Part shown: one piece after another, positions 57,251 through 64,000 of the stretch | Numbering within the stretch: the stretch's first letter is position 1 | Layout: every line of letters starts with the position of its first letter | Source of the DNA: Sciscionella sediminilitoris | Lineage (GTDB): Bacteria > Actinomycetota > Actinomycetes > Mycobacteriales > Pseudonocardiaceae | Assembly: GCF_000737195.2 (NCBI RefSeq) | Contig: NZ_JALM01000020.1 | Coordinates: 124,001-188,000, forward strand | Length of the DNA stretch: 64,000 nucleotides | Direction of reading: 5' to 3' | Translations under genes and position numbers: made by a program | The notes under the pieces: model-generated | The model's database searches: none | Seen by the model: only the letters and a program-made list of their open reading frames with translations | Told to the model about the DNA's origin: nothing

Positions 57251-57802
57251 ATGACGATCTGGCCGATCATGGTGGAGGGCTGGCAGATCGAGTGCTGCCT
57301 GACGCCGCCCGCCGTCGGGGATGCGGTCGAGTGGCAGCTGTGCTGGCTGACCCCGGAAGCGCACGGTGAGCTCGCGGTCCAGGAGTGCGTGTACCCGGAG
57401 GAGACTCCGCTGACACCGGCCGATTCCGCGGAGCACGAACCGGGGATCCTGCTCCGTTCGGGAGGGCTCTCGGCCTGGTCACTGACACCGACCTTGCCGG
57501 TGCATCCGCGCGGATACCTGTCCGAAGATCACCATGGCTGGATTCCACCCGAAATGCCCGCCACCCAGGGCATCGTCCGGGAGATCAGTGTCGTGACCAT
57601 CGAGTACGGACGGTCGGAACAAGGGCGGCTCACGGGAGCTGTCGCGGGAACCTCCAAGAGGCGCCCGGTCACCAGCAGCCCCAAGCAGTTCGACGCGGCG
57701 GAGCTGATGGACGCGAACATCGCGCACCCGCGCAACGAGATCGGCATTCTGGTCGATTTGGATGTCCGCGATCGGCCCGGTTCGCCCGTCGACGCGCGGT
57801 GA
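57251..57802 (+). CDS. Hypothetical protein (DUF6578-like)
   Basis: A 183-residue soluble protein beginning MTIWPIMVEGWQIECCLTPP with GDAVEWQLCWLT following. The pattern of a short strand-turn-strand with a Cys pair and a GDxVxW motif resembles the actinobacterial DUF6578 family, whose function is unknown; the family name is from memory and only moderately secure. No signal peptide or membrane span. Longer in-frame upstream readings overlap the cupin gene and are rejected. Translation from ATG 57251 lacks a strong ribosome site. Gene order does not suggest a function. Confidence 0.65.
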   Translation: MTIWPIMVEGWQIECCLTPPAVGDAVEWQLCWLTPEAHGELAVQECVYPEETPLTPADSAEHEPGILLRSGGLSAWSLTPTLPVHPRGYLSEDHHGWIPPEMPATQGIVREISVVTIEYGRSEQGRLTGAVAGTSKRRPVTSSPKQFDAAELMDANIAHPRNEIGILVDLDVRDRPGSPVDAR

Positions 57803-57829
57803 CCGGCCCTACTCGGCTAGAGTCCCCGC

Positions 57830-58231
57830 ATGGGTCAGCCGATGCAGTATCAGCAGCAGCAACAACAGCAGCAGTACCAGCAGCCGCAGTTCCCGATCCC
57901 TATCTCGACGATGAACGATATGCCCGGGTTCCGGGTGGTCCGGGTGTTCGGCGAGGTGTTCGGGCTGACGGTGCGCAGCCGGAACATGTTCTCCAACATG
58001 GGGTCGGGCTTCAAAGCAATGGCCGGTGGTGAGCTCAAGGGGCTTTCGAAGCTGCTCTCCGATTCGCGCTATGAGGCGCTGGGCCGGATGTGCCAGGAAG
58101 CGATGACCTACGGCGCGAACGCGGTGCTCGCGATGCGGTTCGACTGCAACGAGATCGGCGGGGCGGCCAGCGAGATCGCCGCCTACGGAACGGCGGTCTA
58201 CCTGGTCGCGGACGGCTCCCAGCAGCAGTAG
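57830..58231 (+). CDS. YbjQ-family (UPF0145) protein with glutamine-rich head
   Basis: A 133-residue protein. After a glutamine-rich N-terminal 20 residues (CAG/CAA repeats at 57842-57885) the rest is a YbjQ/UPF0145 domain: GFRVVRVFGEVFGLTVRSRN, then LLSDSRYEALGRMCQEAMTY and GANAVLAMRFDCNEIGG, the pattern of the small beta-alpha fold that assembles as pentamers in the known structures. The domain is widespread and its function is unknown. The CAG-type repeat is prone to length change. A strong two-way hairpin follows the stop. Confidence 0.85.
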   Translation: MGQPMQYQQQQQQQQYQQPQFPIPISTMNDMPGFRVVRVFGEVFGLTVRSRNMFSNMGSGFKAMAGGELKGLSKLLSDSRYEALGRMCQEAMTYGANAVLAMRFDCNEIGGAASEIAAYGTAVYLVADGSQQQ

Positions 58232-58258
58232 TCCAGCAGTAGCAGCAGCCCGGCGGCA

Positions 58259-58289
58259 CGCGCGGAGACCGGAACCCGGTCTCCGCGCG
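58259..58289. terminator. Strong bidirectional hairpin terminator
   Basis: CGCGCGGAGACCGG (58259-58272) and CCGGTCTCCGCGCG (58276-58289) form a perfect 14-bp stem with loop AAC between the convergent YbjQ-type and FprB-type genes. It serves both directions. Confidence 0.88.
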
Positions 58290-58299
58290 GCGATCAGCG

Positions 58300-59802
58300 C
58301 TATCGGCGGCCGAGGCGCAGTTTCGGCAGCCACCGCCGGGTCTTGGGCAGCGCACCCGCCACGGCGTCCTCGAGCAGTGCGCCGACGGTTTCGTTCGCGC
58401 AGGCCCGGTTGGTGCCGATGCCGCCGGAAGGGCCGCGTTTGATCCAGCCGACGACGTAGCTGCCGGGCACCCCGTCGACGCGTCCTCGGGTGTTCGGCAC
58501 GATGCCGCGGTTCTCCTCGAACGGCAGGCCGGGCAGCGCGGTCCCCCGGTAGCCGACGGCGCGGACGACCCGCCCGGCCGCGATCTCGGTTTCCGCATCC
58601 GCACCGGTGACCCGCAGCGCCCGAACCTGGGTGTCACCGAGGAATTCGACGGGCGCGGAGTGGAAGCGCAGCACGATGCGGCGCTTCTCGTACGGCGGCG
58701 GCGCGGACCAGTCGACGGTCTCCCGCCGCACTCCCTTGAGCAGTCCGGCTTTGTCGGTCTCCCCCGACTGCTCGATGATCCGGGACACCTCCGGGTCGTG
58801 TTCGTCCACGATCAGCTCGACGGCGTCCTGCTGGGCGAGCGCGCGCAGTTCGGGCATGGTGTACGCGGCGTCCTCGGGTCCGCGCCTGCCGAGCAGCACG
58901 ACCTCGCGGACCTTGCTGGAGCGCAGCTGGGCAAGGGCGTGCGGCGCGATCGTCGTGTCCACAAGGGTTTCCGGATCGGCGGTGAGGATCCGGGCCACGT
59001 CGAGGGCGACGTTTCCGTTGCCGATCACCACGATCCGCTCGGCGGAGAGGTCGACGGCATCGGCGCGGACATCGGGATGGCCGTTGTACCAGGCGACCGC
59101 GGTGGTCGCGGCGAGGCTGCCGGGCAGTTCCTCACCGGGAAGGCCGGTGCTGCGCGCGGCCGAGGCCCCGACCGCGTAGATCACCGCGTCGTGGCGCGCG
59201 GACAGTTCCTCCGCGCTCACATCCACGCCCACCTCGCAGCCGAGCCGCAGGCGCAGGCGCGGATGGTTGTGGAACCGCGCGAAGGTGTGCTGGATCTTCT
59301 TGGTGGACGGATGATCGGGCGCGACGCCGTAGCGCACGAGCCCGCCGGTGTCCCGCAGCCGGTCCACGAGGGTGACCCGGGAATTGGTGTGCAGCAACAG
59401 ATCCTCGACCGCGTACATTCCGGCCGGACCCGCGCCGACCACCACGACATCCAGCGCGGCGAAGTCGCTCGGCAGCACCCGGTCGAAGGTGGGCGGCCCC
59501 CACTCGTGGAAGTTCGGCTTCGGATCGGCCTTGGCGGCGACCGGTTCCCGCTCGGCGTAGTAGGCGGCGTTCACCTCGGCGTAGGGCCGCAGCGTCTCGC
59601 TGAGCTGGTCCACCGGGAAGATCGCGTCGACCGGGCAGGCATCGGCGCAGGCCCCGCAGTCGATGCAGGCCTGCGGATCCACGTACAGCATGTCCGTGCT
59701 GCCGAAGTCCGGCTCGTCCGGCGTGGGATGGATGCAGTTGACCGGGCAGACCGACACGCAGGAGGCGTCGTTGCAGCAGGTCTGGGTGATCGCGAACGGC
59801 AT
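58300..59802 (-). CDS. Ferredoxin-fused ferredoxin-NADP+ reductase (FprB type)
   Basis: A 500-residue fusion. The N-terminal ferredoxin domain has two cluster motifs, CCNDASCVSVCPVNC and CIDCGACADACPVDA (residues about 9-60), for a [3Fe-4S]/[4Fe-4S] or 2[4Fe-4S] pair. The adrenodoxin-reductase-like domain follows with the FAD motif VVVGAGPAGMYAVEDLLL near residue 120 and the NADPH motif IVVIGNGNVALDVARIL near residue 255, and GWIKRGPSGGIGTNRACA near residue 455 is characteristic. It moves electrons between NADPH and its ferredoxin domain. The AurF-type oxygenase gene ends 4 bases upstream, so the pair are probably donor and acceptor in one operon. Confidence 0.93.
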   Translation of the reverse strand: MPFAITQTCCNDASCVSVCPVNCIHPTPDEPDFGSTDMLYVDPQACIDCGACADACPVDAIFPVDQLSETLRPYAEVNAAYYAEREPVAAKADPKPNFHEWGPPTFDRVLPSDFAALDVVVVGAGPAGMYAVEDLLLHTNSRVTLVDRLRDTGGLVRYGVAPDHPSTKKIQHTFARFHNHPRLRLRLGCEVGVDVSAEELSARHDAVIYAVGASAARSTGLPGEELPGSLAATTAVAWYNGHPDVRADAVDLSAERIVVIGNGNVALDVARILTADPETLVDTTIAPHALAQLRSSKVREVVLLGRRGPEDAAYTMPELRALAQQDAVELIVDEHDPEVSRIIEQSGETDKAGLLKGVRRETVDWSAPPPYEKRRIVLRFHSAPVEFLGDTQVRALRVTGADAETEIAAGRVVRAVGYRGTALPGLPFEENRGIVPNTRGRVDGVPGSYVVGWIKRGPSGGIGTNRACANETVGALLEDAVAGALPKTRRWLPKLRLGRR

Positions 59803-59806
59803 GGGC

Positions 59807-60715
59807 TCAGATGAGGTTGGCGCGCTTGTAGAACCAGGTCGAGGCCTTGGTGAGCAGCCCTGCGGAGTCCAGGAACTCCATCAGTCCCGCGCAGCTCGAG
59901 CGCAGCATCGACTTGTGCTGCTCGTTGGCCTTCGCCTCGCGGAGCGCCCGCTTGGTATCCAGTCCGGCGTTGGCGTACACCTTCTTGTTCACCATGCTGC
60001 CGACGATGCAGTAGGAGGCGATGGCCACCACGACAGCGTTGATCTGACGGCGCACCCAGCCCGCGCCCTCGAGGCGTTCCTTGGTTTCCTCGCGGGCGAA
60101 CTTCATGTGCCGGGATTCCTCCACGACGTGGATGTTGTTGACCGTGCGCACGAACGGCACCACCCGCTCATCGCGCATCCAGTCCCGCTGCATGACGTCG
60201 AGGACTTCCTCGGCGACGAGGATCGCGGCGTAGGCGGCCTCCCCGAAGGCCACCGTCTTGAACGCCCTGCCGAGTTCGACCACGATCCGGCTCGGCCGGT
60301 AGGCGGGCGCGCGCAGTTTCGCCGCTCCCCTGGCGAACATGATCGAGTGCCGGCATTCGTCGGCGATCTCGGTGAGCGCCCACTGAAAGGCAGGATCGGT
60401 CGGGTCCTTGGCGTAGAAGTCACGCAGGATCATCTGCTGCAGGATCATCTCGAACCAGATGCCGGTGCTGGCCACCGAGGCCGCTTCCTGGCGGGTGAGC
60501 TCGCGCTTCTGGTCCTCGGTCATCTCGTTCCAGTACGCGGTGCCGTACAGGGTGCTCCATTCCGGACTCGCACCGTGGTAGTCGGTGTCCAGCGGCGTCT
60601 CCCAGTCGACCTCGGTGTTCGGGTCGAAGGAGAGCGCCTCGGAAGAGTCGAGCAAGCGGCGCGCGATCTCCTCCCGCTCGGCCGGCTCGGTCGCGGAGCT
60701 GGTGCTGCTGGTCAT
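59807..60715 (-). CDS. AurF-family diiron oxygenase
   Basis: A 302-residue protein of the AurF/diiron oxygenase family, which includes the p-aminobenzoate N-oxygenase. Iron-ligand motifs are in TEIADECRHSIMFARG near residue 120 and HVVEESRHMKFAREETKER near residue 197, each with the E-x(2)-H arrangement of the four-helix diiron site; another Glu is in RQEAASVASTGIWFEM near residue 80. It should activate oxygen to hydroxylate or N-oxygenate an unknown substrate. ATG 60715 follows AGGAGG. It lies directly upstream of the FprB-type reductase, a ready electron source. The divergent HxlR gene begins 145 bases away. Confidence 0.9.
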   Translation of the reverse strand: MTSSTSSATEPAEREEIARRLLDSSEALSFDPNTEVDWETPLDTDYHGASPEWSTLYGTAYWNEMTEDQKRELTRQEAASVASTGIWFEMILQQMILRDFYAKDPTDPAFQWALTEIADECRHSIMFARGAAKLRAPAYRPSRIVVELGRAFKTVAFGEAAYAAILVAEEVLDVMQRDWMRDERVVPFVRTVNNIHVVEESRHMKFAREETKERLEGAGWVRRQINAVVVAIASYCIVGSMVNKKVYANAGLDTKRALREAKANEQHKSMLRSSCAGLMEFLDSAGLLTKASTWFYKRANLI

Positions 60716-60829
60716 GAGCCCTCCTAGGAGAGGCGCTGGTAGGTCATGGTGTTACCAACGGTAACACATACCTCCGCAAGCACCGGAACGTGACGCCCGA
60801 CACGCCGGAATTGTCAGTACTAACCTGGA

Positions 60830-61310
60830 ACTAGTTGCGAATCACCACAGGGAGGCGCCGATGGCCGAACACGTCACGTTCCAGCACGGACAGGCATTTC
60901 TCGCCGCGATCGCGGAGCGCTGGAACTACCAGATCCTGCGCGAGGTGTTCTTCGGCGTGCACCGCTTCGGCGAACTCAAGCGCGCGCTCGGGATCTCGGC
61001 GAACATCCTCACCGCGCGGCTTTCCGACCTCACCGAGCTGGGCATGTTGGACAAACGCGCCTACCGGGAGGACAAGCCCTGGTACGAGTACCGGCTCACC
61101 GAGGCCGCCCGTGAGCTGGTGATCCCCGCCGTCGTCGCGGTGACCCGCTGGGCGGAGACCAGGGCGAACGGTCAGGATCCGAACAATCGGGCACTGCTGC
61201 ACACCGGCTGCGGTAACCGCACCGAGCCCTACCTCGCCTGCGACAGCTGCCACGAACCCATCGAGGCGGCCACTCTCGTTCCACTAGTAGCAAATTGACA
61301 CTAGTTGTGA
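60830..61310. repeat. ACTAGTTG(C/T)GA motif repeated in front of the hxlR and hydrolase genes
   Basis: ACTAGTTGCGA (60830-60840) precedes the HxlR gene, and ACTAGTTGTGA (61300-61310) precedes the hydrolase gene; a third related CACTAGTAG lies at 61282-61290 over the end of the HxlR gene. Both full copies end 20-32 bases before a start codon, so they are good candidates for HxlR binding sites. The listed interval spans the copies. Confidence 0.5.
60861..61298 (+). CDS. HxlR-family transcriptional regulator with C-terminal cysteine motif
   Basis: A 145-residue regulator with the HxlR winged helix-turn-helix: WNYQILREVFFGVHRFGELK, then RALGISANILTARLSDLTEL and MLDKRAYREDKPWYEYRLTE. The C-terminal extension RTEPYLACDSCHEPIEA carries a CxxC pair, plus an additional Cys in TGCGNRTEP, which might bind a metal or sense redox state or electrophiles; this tail is found in one branch of the family. 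ATG 60861 follows GGGAGG. It is followed 44 bases later by the hydrolase gene on the same strand, with a shared ACTAGTTG motif before both, so it probably regulates that gene and itself. Confidence 0.92.
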   Translation: MAEHVTFQHGQAFLAAIAERWNYQILREVFFGVHRFGELKRALGISANILTARLSDLTELGMLDKRAYREDKPWYEYRLTEAARELVIPAVVAVTRWAETRANGQDPNNRALLHTGCGNRTEPYLACDSCHEPIEAATLVPLVAN

Positions 61311-61342
61311 GACGCTACCAGTAGGACGACGGAGGAGTACCG

Positions 61343-62202
61343 ATGACCGACTGGTGTGCGGACATGACGACGGAACTGATCCCGACCTCGCTCGGGCTGA
61401 TCAATGTGCGGCACGGCGGCCACGCGGACGGCCCGGCCATGGTGTGCTGGCCGAGCCTGATGATGGACGGGACGATGTGGCGCTATCAGTACGAGCACTT
61501 CGCCCCGACGCATCGCATGGTGCTCATCGACAGCCCGGGCCACGGCGAGTCCGAGGCGCTGCGCAAGCTCATCGACCTTTCATCGACCTCAAGGACTGTG
61601 CGGATGTGCTGGTGACCGTCCTGGACGCGCTGGGTATCGGAAAGTGCGTGCTGGTGGGCAACAGCTGGGGCGGCATGCTCGCGGGCGTGTTCCCCGCCTA
61701 CTACCCGGAGCGGACCACGGCGGCGATCGGGATCAACTGCACCGCCTCGCTGCCGACGATGTTCGAGAGCGTGTGGGCGAGCGTGCTCGCCGGTTATCTC
61801 GCGCTGCACGCGCGAATGCCCCGGATCGCCGCGCGCGCCGCACGTGCCGCGTTCGGCGGCCCCACCGCGGAGGCGAGCAATCCGGAATTCCTGAGATTCA
61901 CCCGGTTCGTGCTCCGCGATGATCCGAAATCCGTTTCCTGGGCGCTGCGCAGTGTCCTGATCGGGCGCAAGGACGAACACCGCAGGCTGGCGAGCATCCC
62001 CGCGGACATCCCGGTGCTCATCATCGCGGGCGAGGAGGACAGCCAGTTCCCGGTTCCCGCGGTCCGGAAAATGGCCGATGCCATTCCGAACGGCACCTTC
62101 CGCTTGCTCCCGCACACCGCGCACCTGGCCGCACGGGAGAACCCGCGCGCGGTGAACGCGGAGATCGACACCTTCCTGGCCGCTGTCGAAAAGGAGCACT
62201 GA
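61343..62202 (+). pseudogene. Alpha/beta hydrolase split by an 11-bp duplication
   Basis: The gene starts at ATG 61343 behind GGAGGAG and encodes an alpha/beta hydrolase: GLINVRHGGHADGPAMVCWP with the oxyanion region, MVLIDSPGHGESEALRKLID, then a frame break near 61570-61590. After it the other frame gives DLKDCADVLVTVLDALGIGK, the nucleophile elbow VLVGNSWGGMLAGVFP, and at the end LPHTAHLAARENPRAVNAE with the catalytic His. At the break TCATCGACCT occurs twice, 11 bases apart; removing one unit joins LRKLIDLKDCAD in a single frame of about 282 residues. All catalytic residues survive, so it is a very recent inactivation, an assembly error, or a reversible switch. Confidence 0.85.
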
Positions 62203-62204
62203 GC

Positions 62205-62590
62205 ATGCACGCCGCGGAGACCCCGGACTGGGTCCGGCAGTTCATGCACGAGACGACACCCTGGAATTCGGCGAAGGATTCGCGAACCTGACCGAGGAGA
62301 CCGAGATGTTCTTCGGCACCGCGCACCTCGTGGGTGCCGAGGCCATCAAGGCATTCTTCGTGCAGATCGACGAACCACTCGATATCACCCACGAGGTGCT
62401 CGAATTCTGGACCACCGGGGAGGGCAGCTGCTTCCTGCGCGGCGAGGCCCGGATGGCCAAGAAGACCGAACCGGACACCATCGTGCGGGCCCCGTTCATG
62501 CACCTGTTCACCTTCACCGAAGGCGAATCCCGGCGCATCCGGACATTGCGGATCACCGCGGGCCCGCTGCGCACCGATGCCGTGCTCTAG
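62205..62590 (+). pseudogene. SnoaL-like (NTF2-fold) protein gene with frameshift
   Basis: ATG 62205, two bases after the hydrolase stop, opens MHAAETPDWVRQFMHETTPW and stops after 28 codons. A different frame from about 62252 continues the protein: DTLEFGEGFANLTEETEMFF, then GTAHLVGAEAIKAFFVQIDE and later TGEGSCFLRGEARM, ending at TAG 62590. The joined product of about 125 residues has the pattern of SnoaL-like/NTF2-fold proteins that are isomerases, cyclases or binding proteins. One or two missing bases near 62245 explain the break. Translation of the second part could begin at ATG 62306, losing a third of the fold. Confidence 0.7.
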
Positions 62591-62877
62591 AAATCGTGCG
62601 CGGCGGCGTGCTCCCGGTCCGGGGCGATGCGGCGCAGGTGCACCCTGCGGGTCAGCCGGATCAGCGGCCGGACGAGCATCTCGATGCTGCCGAGCACGAA
62701 CAGCCAGGTGCCCGCATAGGTGGTGGTTCCGGAGAGGAACAGGAAACTGCCCACCAGGAACCAGATCCCGATCAGGATGTCGTTGACGATGCTCGCGACC
62801 TCGTAGCGCTGCCGGATCACCAGTTCGTCATGTCCGAAATGCACCACGATCGGCCGCTCGCCTGCGGATGAAGCCAT
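62587..62877 (-). CDS. YrhK-domain small membrane protein
   Basis: A 96-residue protein with two transmembrane helices (about residues 31-50, IVNDILIGIWFLVGSFLFL, and 57-74, YAGTWLFVLGSIEMLVRPLI) and a basic C-terminus (RLTRRVHLRRIAPDREH). The helical pair with the R-Y-E-V-A-S-x-V-N-D leader is the pattern of the YrhK domain, whose function is unknown. ATG 62877 is used. Its stop overlaps that of the convergent SnoaL-like gene in CTAG. It is followed upstream, on the same strand, by the formylglycine-generating enzyme gene and may be co-transcribed with it. Confidence 0.8.
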   Translation of the reverse strand: MASSAGERPIVVHFGHDELVIRQRYEVASIVNDILIGIWFLVGSFLFLSGTTTYAGTWLFVLGSIEMLVRPLIRLTRRVHLRRIAPDREHAAAHDF

Positions 62878-62902
62878 GCCCCGGAAGTTATCGCGCGCCG
62901 GA

Positions 62903-63793
62903 TCAGGCCACCGGATCGGCCGCACAGCGGAAACCGAGGTTGCCACTGGAACTGTCCGGGGTGTTCGCGGTGCGCGCCGCGACCCGGTATCGGTTGCAGT
63001 AGGACTCGTGGCACAGATAGGAACCACCGCGCATCGCGCGGGCGCCCTGGCTGCCGTCGAACCAGTCGGCGCACCATTCCCAGACGTTGCCGGAGGTGTT
63101 GTAGAGACCGAAACCGTTGGGGGAGAACGCATCCACTGGTGCGGTTCCGCGGTACCCGTCCTCGCCGGTGTCCCGGACCGGGAACTTGCCCTGCCAGATA
63201 TTGCACCGGTGTTCCCCGCCCGGGGTCAGTTCCTCGCCCCAGGGATACCGGGCCTGGCTCAGCCCGCCGCGCGCCGCGTACTCCCATTCGGCCTCGGTGG
63301 GCAGCCGCCGGCCAGCCCAGGCGCAGTAGGCCTGCGCGTCCTGCCAGGAGATGTGCACCACCGGGTGGTCCCAGCGGCCGTCGAGTTCGCTGCCCGGGCC
63401 CTCCGGGTACCGCCAGTACGCCCCGGCGACCCCGCACCACCACGGTGTCTGCTCCGGCCGCGGGGATTCCTTGCGCAGCGCCCCTGGCAGGAACCGGGCG
63501 AACACATAGCTCCAGCCGAACCGTTCCGCCTCCGTCCGGTACCCGCTCGCGTCCACGAACTCGGCGAACCGCGCATTGGTCACGCAGTAGGGCTCGATCG
63601 CGAATGCCGCCACCGATACCTCGCGCACCGGTCCCTCGGCATCGTCGGGAAAGCCGTCGGTGTCCTCGGTGCCCATCAGGAAGGTGCCACCGGGCAGCGA
63701 GACCAGCTCTCCCCCGGAACCGCCGCCCGGGAACGCGGGGGTCTCCGCTTCCGCCGCTCCCGAGGCACGGGACGGCGGACAGCACTCCGACAT
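62903..63793 (-). CDS. Formylglycine-generating enzyme (FGE/SUMF1 family)
   Basis: A 296-residue enzyme of the FGE family, which converts a cysteine in sulfatases (CxPxR) to C-alpha-formylglycine. VSLPGGTFLMGTEDTDGFP near residue 35 is the N-terminal signature, VVHISWQDAQAYCAWAGRRL near residue 155 and PTEAEWEYAARGG follow, and the copper-binding cysteine pair is C261 and C266 in GGSYLCHESYCNRYR, with LGFRCA near the end. Both cysteines are those of active aerobic FGEs. ATG 63793 follows AGGAGGT; an upstream in-frame ATG at 63838 is less likely. No sulfatase gene is in the window, so its target must be encoded elsewhere. Confidence 0.95.
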   Translation of the reverse strand: MSECCPPSRASGAAEAETPAFPGGGSGGELVSLPGGTFLMGTEDTDGFPDDAEGPVREVSVAAFAIEPYCVTNARFAEFVDASGYRTEAERFGWSYVFARFLPGALRKESPRPEQTPWWCGVAGAYWRYPEGPGSELDGRWDHPVVHISWQDAQAYCAWAGRRLPTEAEWEYAARGGLSQARYPWGEELTPGGEHRCNIWQGKFPVRDTGEDGYRGTAPVDAFSPNGFGLYNTSGNVWEWCADWFDGSQGARAMRGGSYLCHESYCNRYRVAARTANTPDSSSGNLGFRCAADPVA

Positions 63794-63919
63794 GGCTTCG
63801 GCACCTCCTACGGCGATGGACCGGTTCCATCCTGCCATCCGGGCTCAGGTAACCAATCCTGCCCGATATCGGGCAGGAAACTTGTCCCGGCACCCGCATC
63901 GGTGTCAGGCTTCGCCGAT

Positions 63920-64000
63920 GTGAGCAGCTGGACGTCCCCGGAGCTGGTTCGCCATCTCGTCGCCTCGACCGGGCTACCCGCATCCGTCGCGGAACGTGTC
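63920..64000 (+). CDS. Hypothetical protein, N-terminus only (cut by window edge)
   Basis: GTG 63920 opens a frame that stays open to the window end, giving 27 residues beginning VSSWTSPELVRHLVASTGLP and containing a helix-like ELVRHLVASTGLPASVAERV. It starts 127 bases from the divergent FGE start. There is no clear ribosome site and too little sequence to name a family. Confidence 0.4.
   Translation, partial: MSSWTSPELVRHLVASTGLPASVAERV

Noticed and set aside
57842-57885. CAG/CAA repeat as a sequencing artefact or simple-repeat array
   Set aside because: It is in frame and encodes the glutamine-rich head of a YbjQ-type protein; kept as part of that gene.
1-64000. CRISPR array, rRNA genes, prophage or biosynthetic gene cluster core (PKS/NRPS)
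   Set aside because: No regularly spaced repeats, no rRNA-like sequence, no phage structural genes and no modular synthase domains were seen on either strand.

Overview
The window is high-GC, tightly packed DNA with frequent GTG starts, 4-bp start/stop overlaps and many one-gene regulators (TetR, MarR, IclR, GntR, PucR, HxlR). Together with a DUF3558-type lipoprotein and a ferredoxin-fused FprB-type reductase this points to an actinomycete, most likely of the Pseudonocardiaceae type (inference; no rRNA or marker gene is present). Apart from one tRNA-Lys it carries no housekeeping genes: it is accessory, mostly catabolic DNA made of separately regulated modules. No CRISPR array, rRNA or intact mobile element was seen.

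Bases 1-7881: the end of a cytochrome P450, an amidohydrolase with a POT-family peptide transporter, and a TetR gene divergent from a three-subunit molybdenum aldehyde dehydrogenase of the PaoABC type, with two near-identical 16-bp operators between them. Bases 7896-17788 form one long minus-strand operon led by an IclR regulator: zinc dehydrogenase, HisC-like aminotransferase, HisD-like dehydrogenase, APH-fold kinase, FMN 2-hydroxyacid oxidase, SDR, NCS1 permease, ProC-like reductase and cupin. I know no described pathway with this set; it looks like uptake and oxidation of a nitrogenous, possibly amino-alcohol, compound. Bases 17919-26857 hold a Gfo/Idh oxidoreductase, a serine hydrolase divergent from an M24 peptidase over a perfect palindrome, two SDRs with a TetR, a zinc dehydrogenase and a PucR-type regulator closed by a strong hairpin.

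Bases 27005-34963 are mixed single genes (acetyltransferase, Ntn hydrolase, lipoprotein, MarR-controlled efflux pump and isochorismatase-like hydrolase) with broken cytidine deaminase and AraC genes. Bases 35139-43656 form a six-gene minus-strand operon for ATP-dependent hydantoinase/oxoprolinase-type ring opening (one HyuA, two HyuB), a VOC protein, an aspartoacylase-type hydrolase and an M20 amidohydrolase, divergent from a MarR gene and preceded by a 16-codon leader ORF. Bases 44312-46083 are gene debris.

Bases 46084-54817 are a coherent regulon for four-carbon sugar acids: OtnK, OtnI and OtnC homologues with a racemase-family protein, RidA-type protein, MFS transporter, D-glutamate-cyclase-like protein, cytoplasmic solute-binding protein, alpha/beta hydrolase and a GntR regulator. 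The same ATATAC-N5-GTATAT operator occurs in all three promoter regions, so the four or five transcription units are probably run by the one GntR protein. IS3 and serine-recombinase relics then lead to tRNA-Lys (56000-56072), suggesting the region to its left was acquired or rearranged. Bases 56135-64000 hold a TetR/cupin pair with a 20-bp palindrome centred on the cupin start codon, a YbjQ-type protein, an FprB-AurF redox pair, an HxlR-controlled hydrolase and SnoaL-like gene that are both frameshifted, and a formylglycine-generating enzyme.
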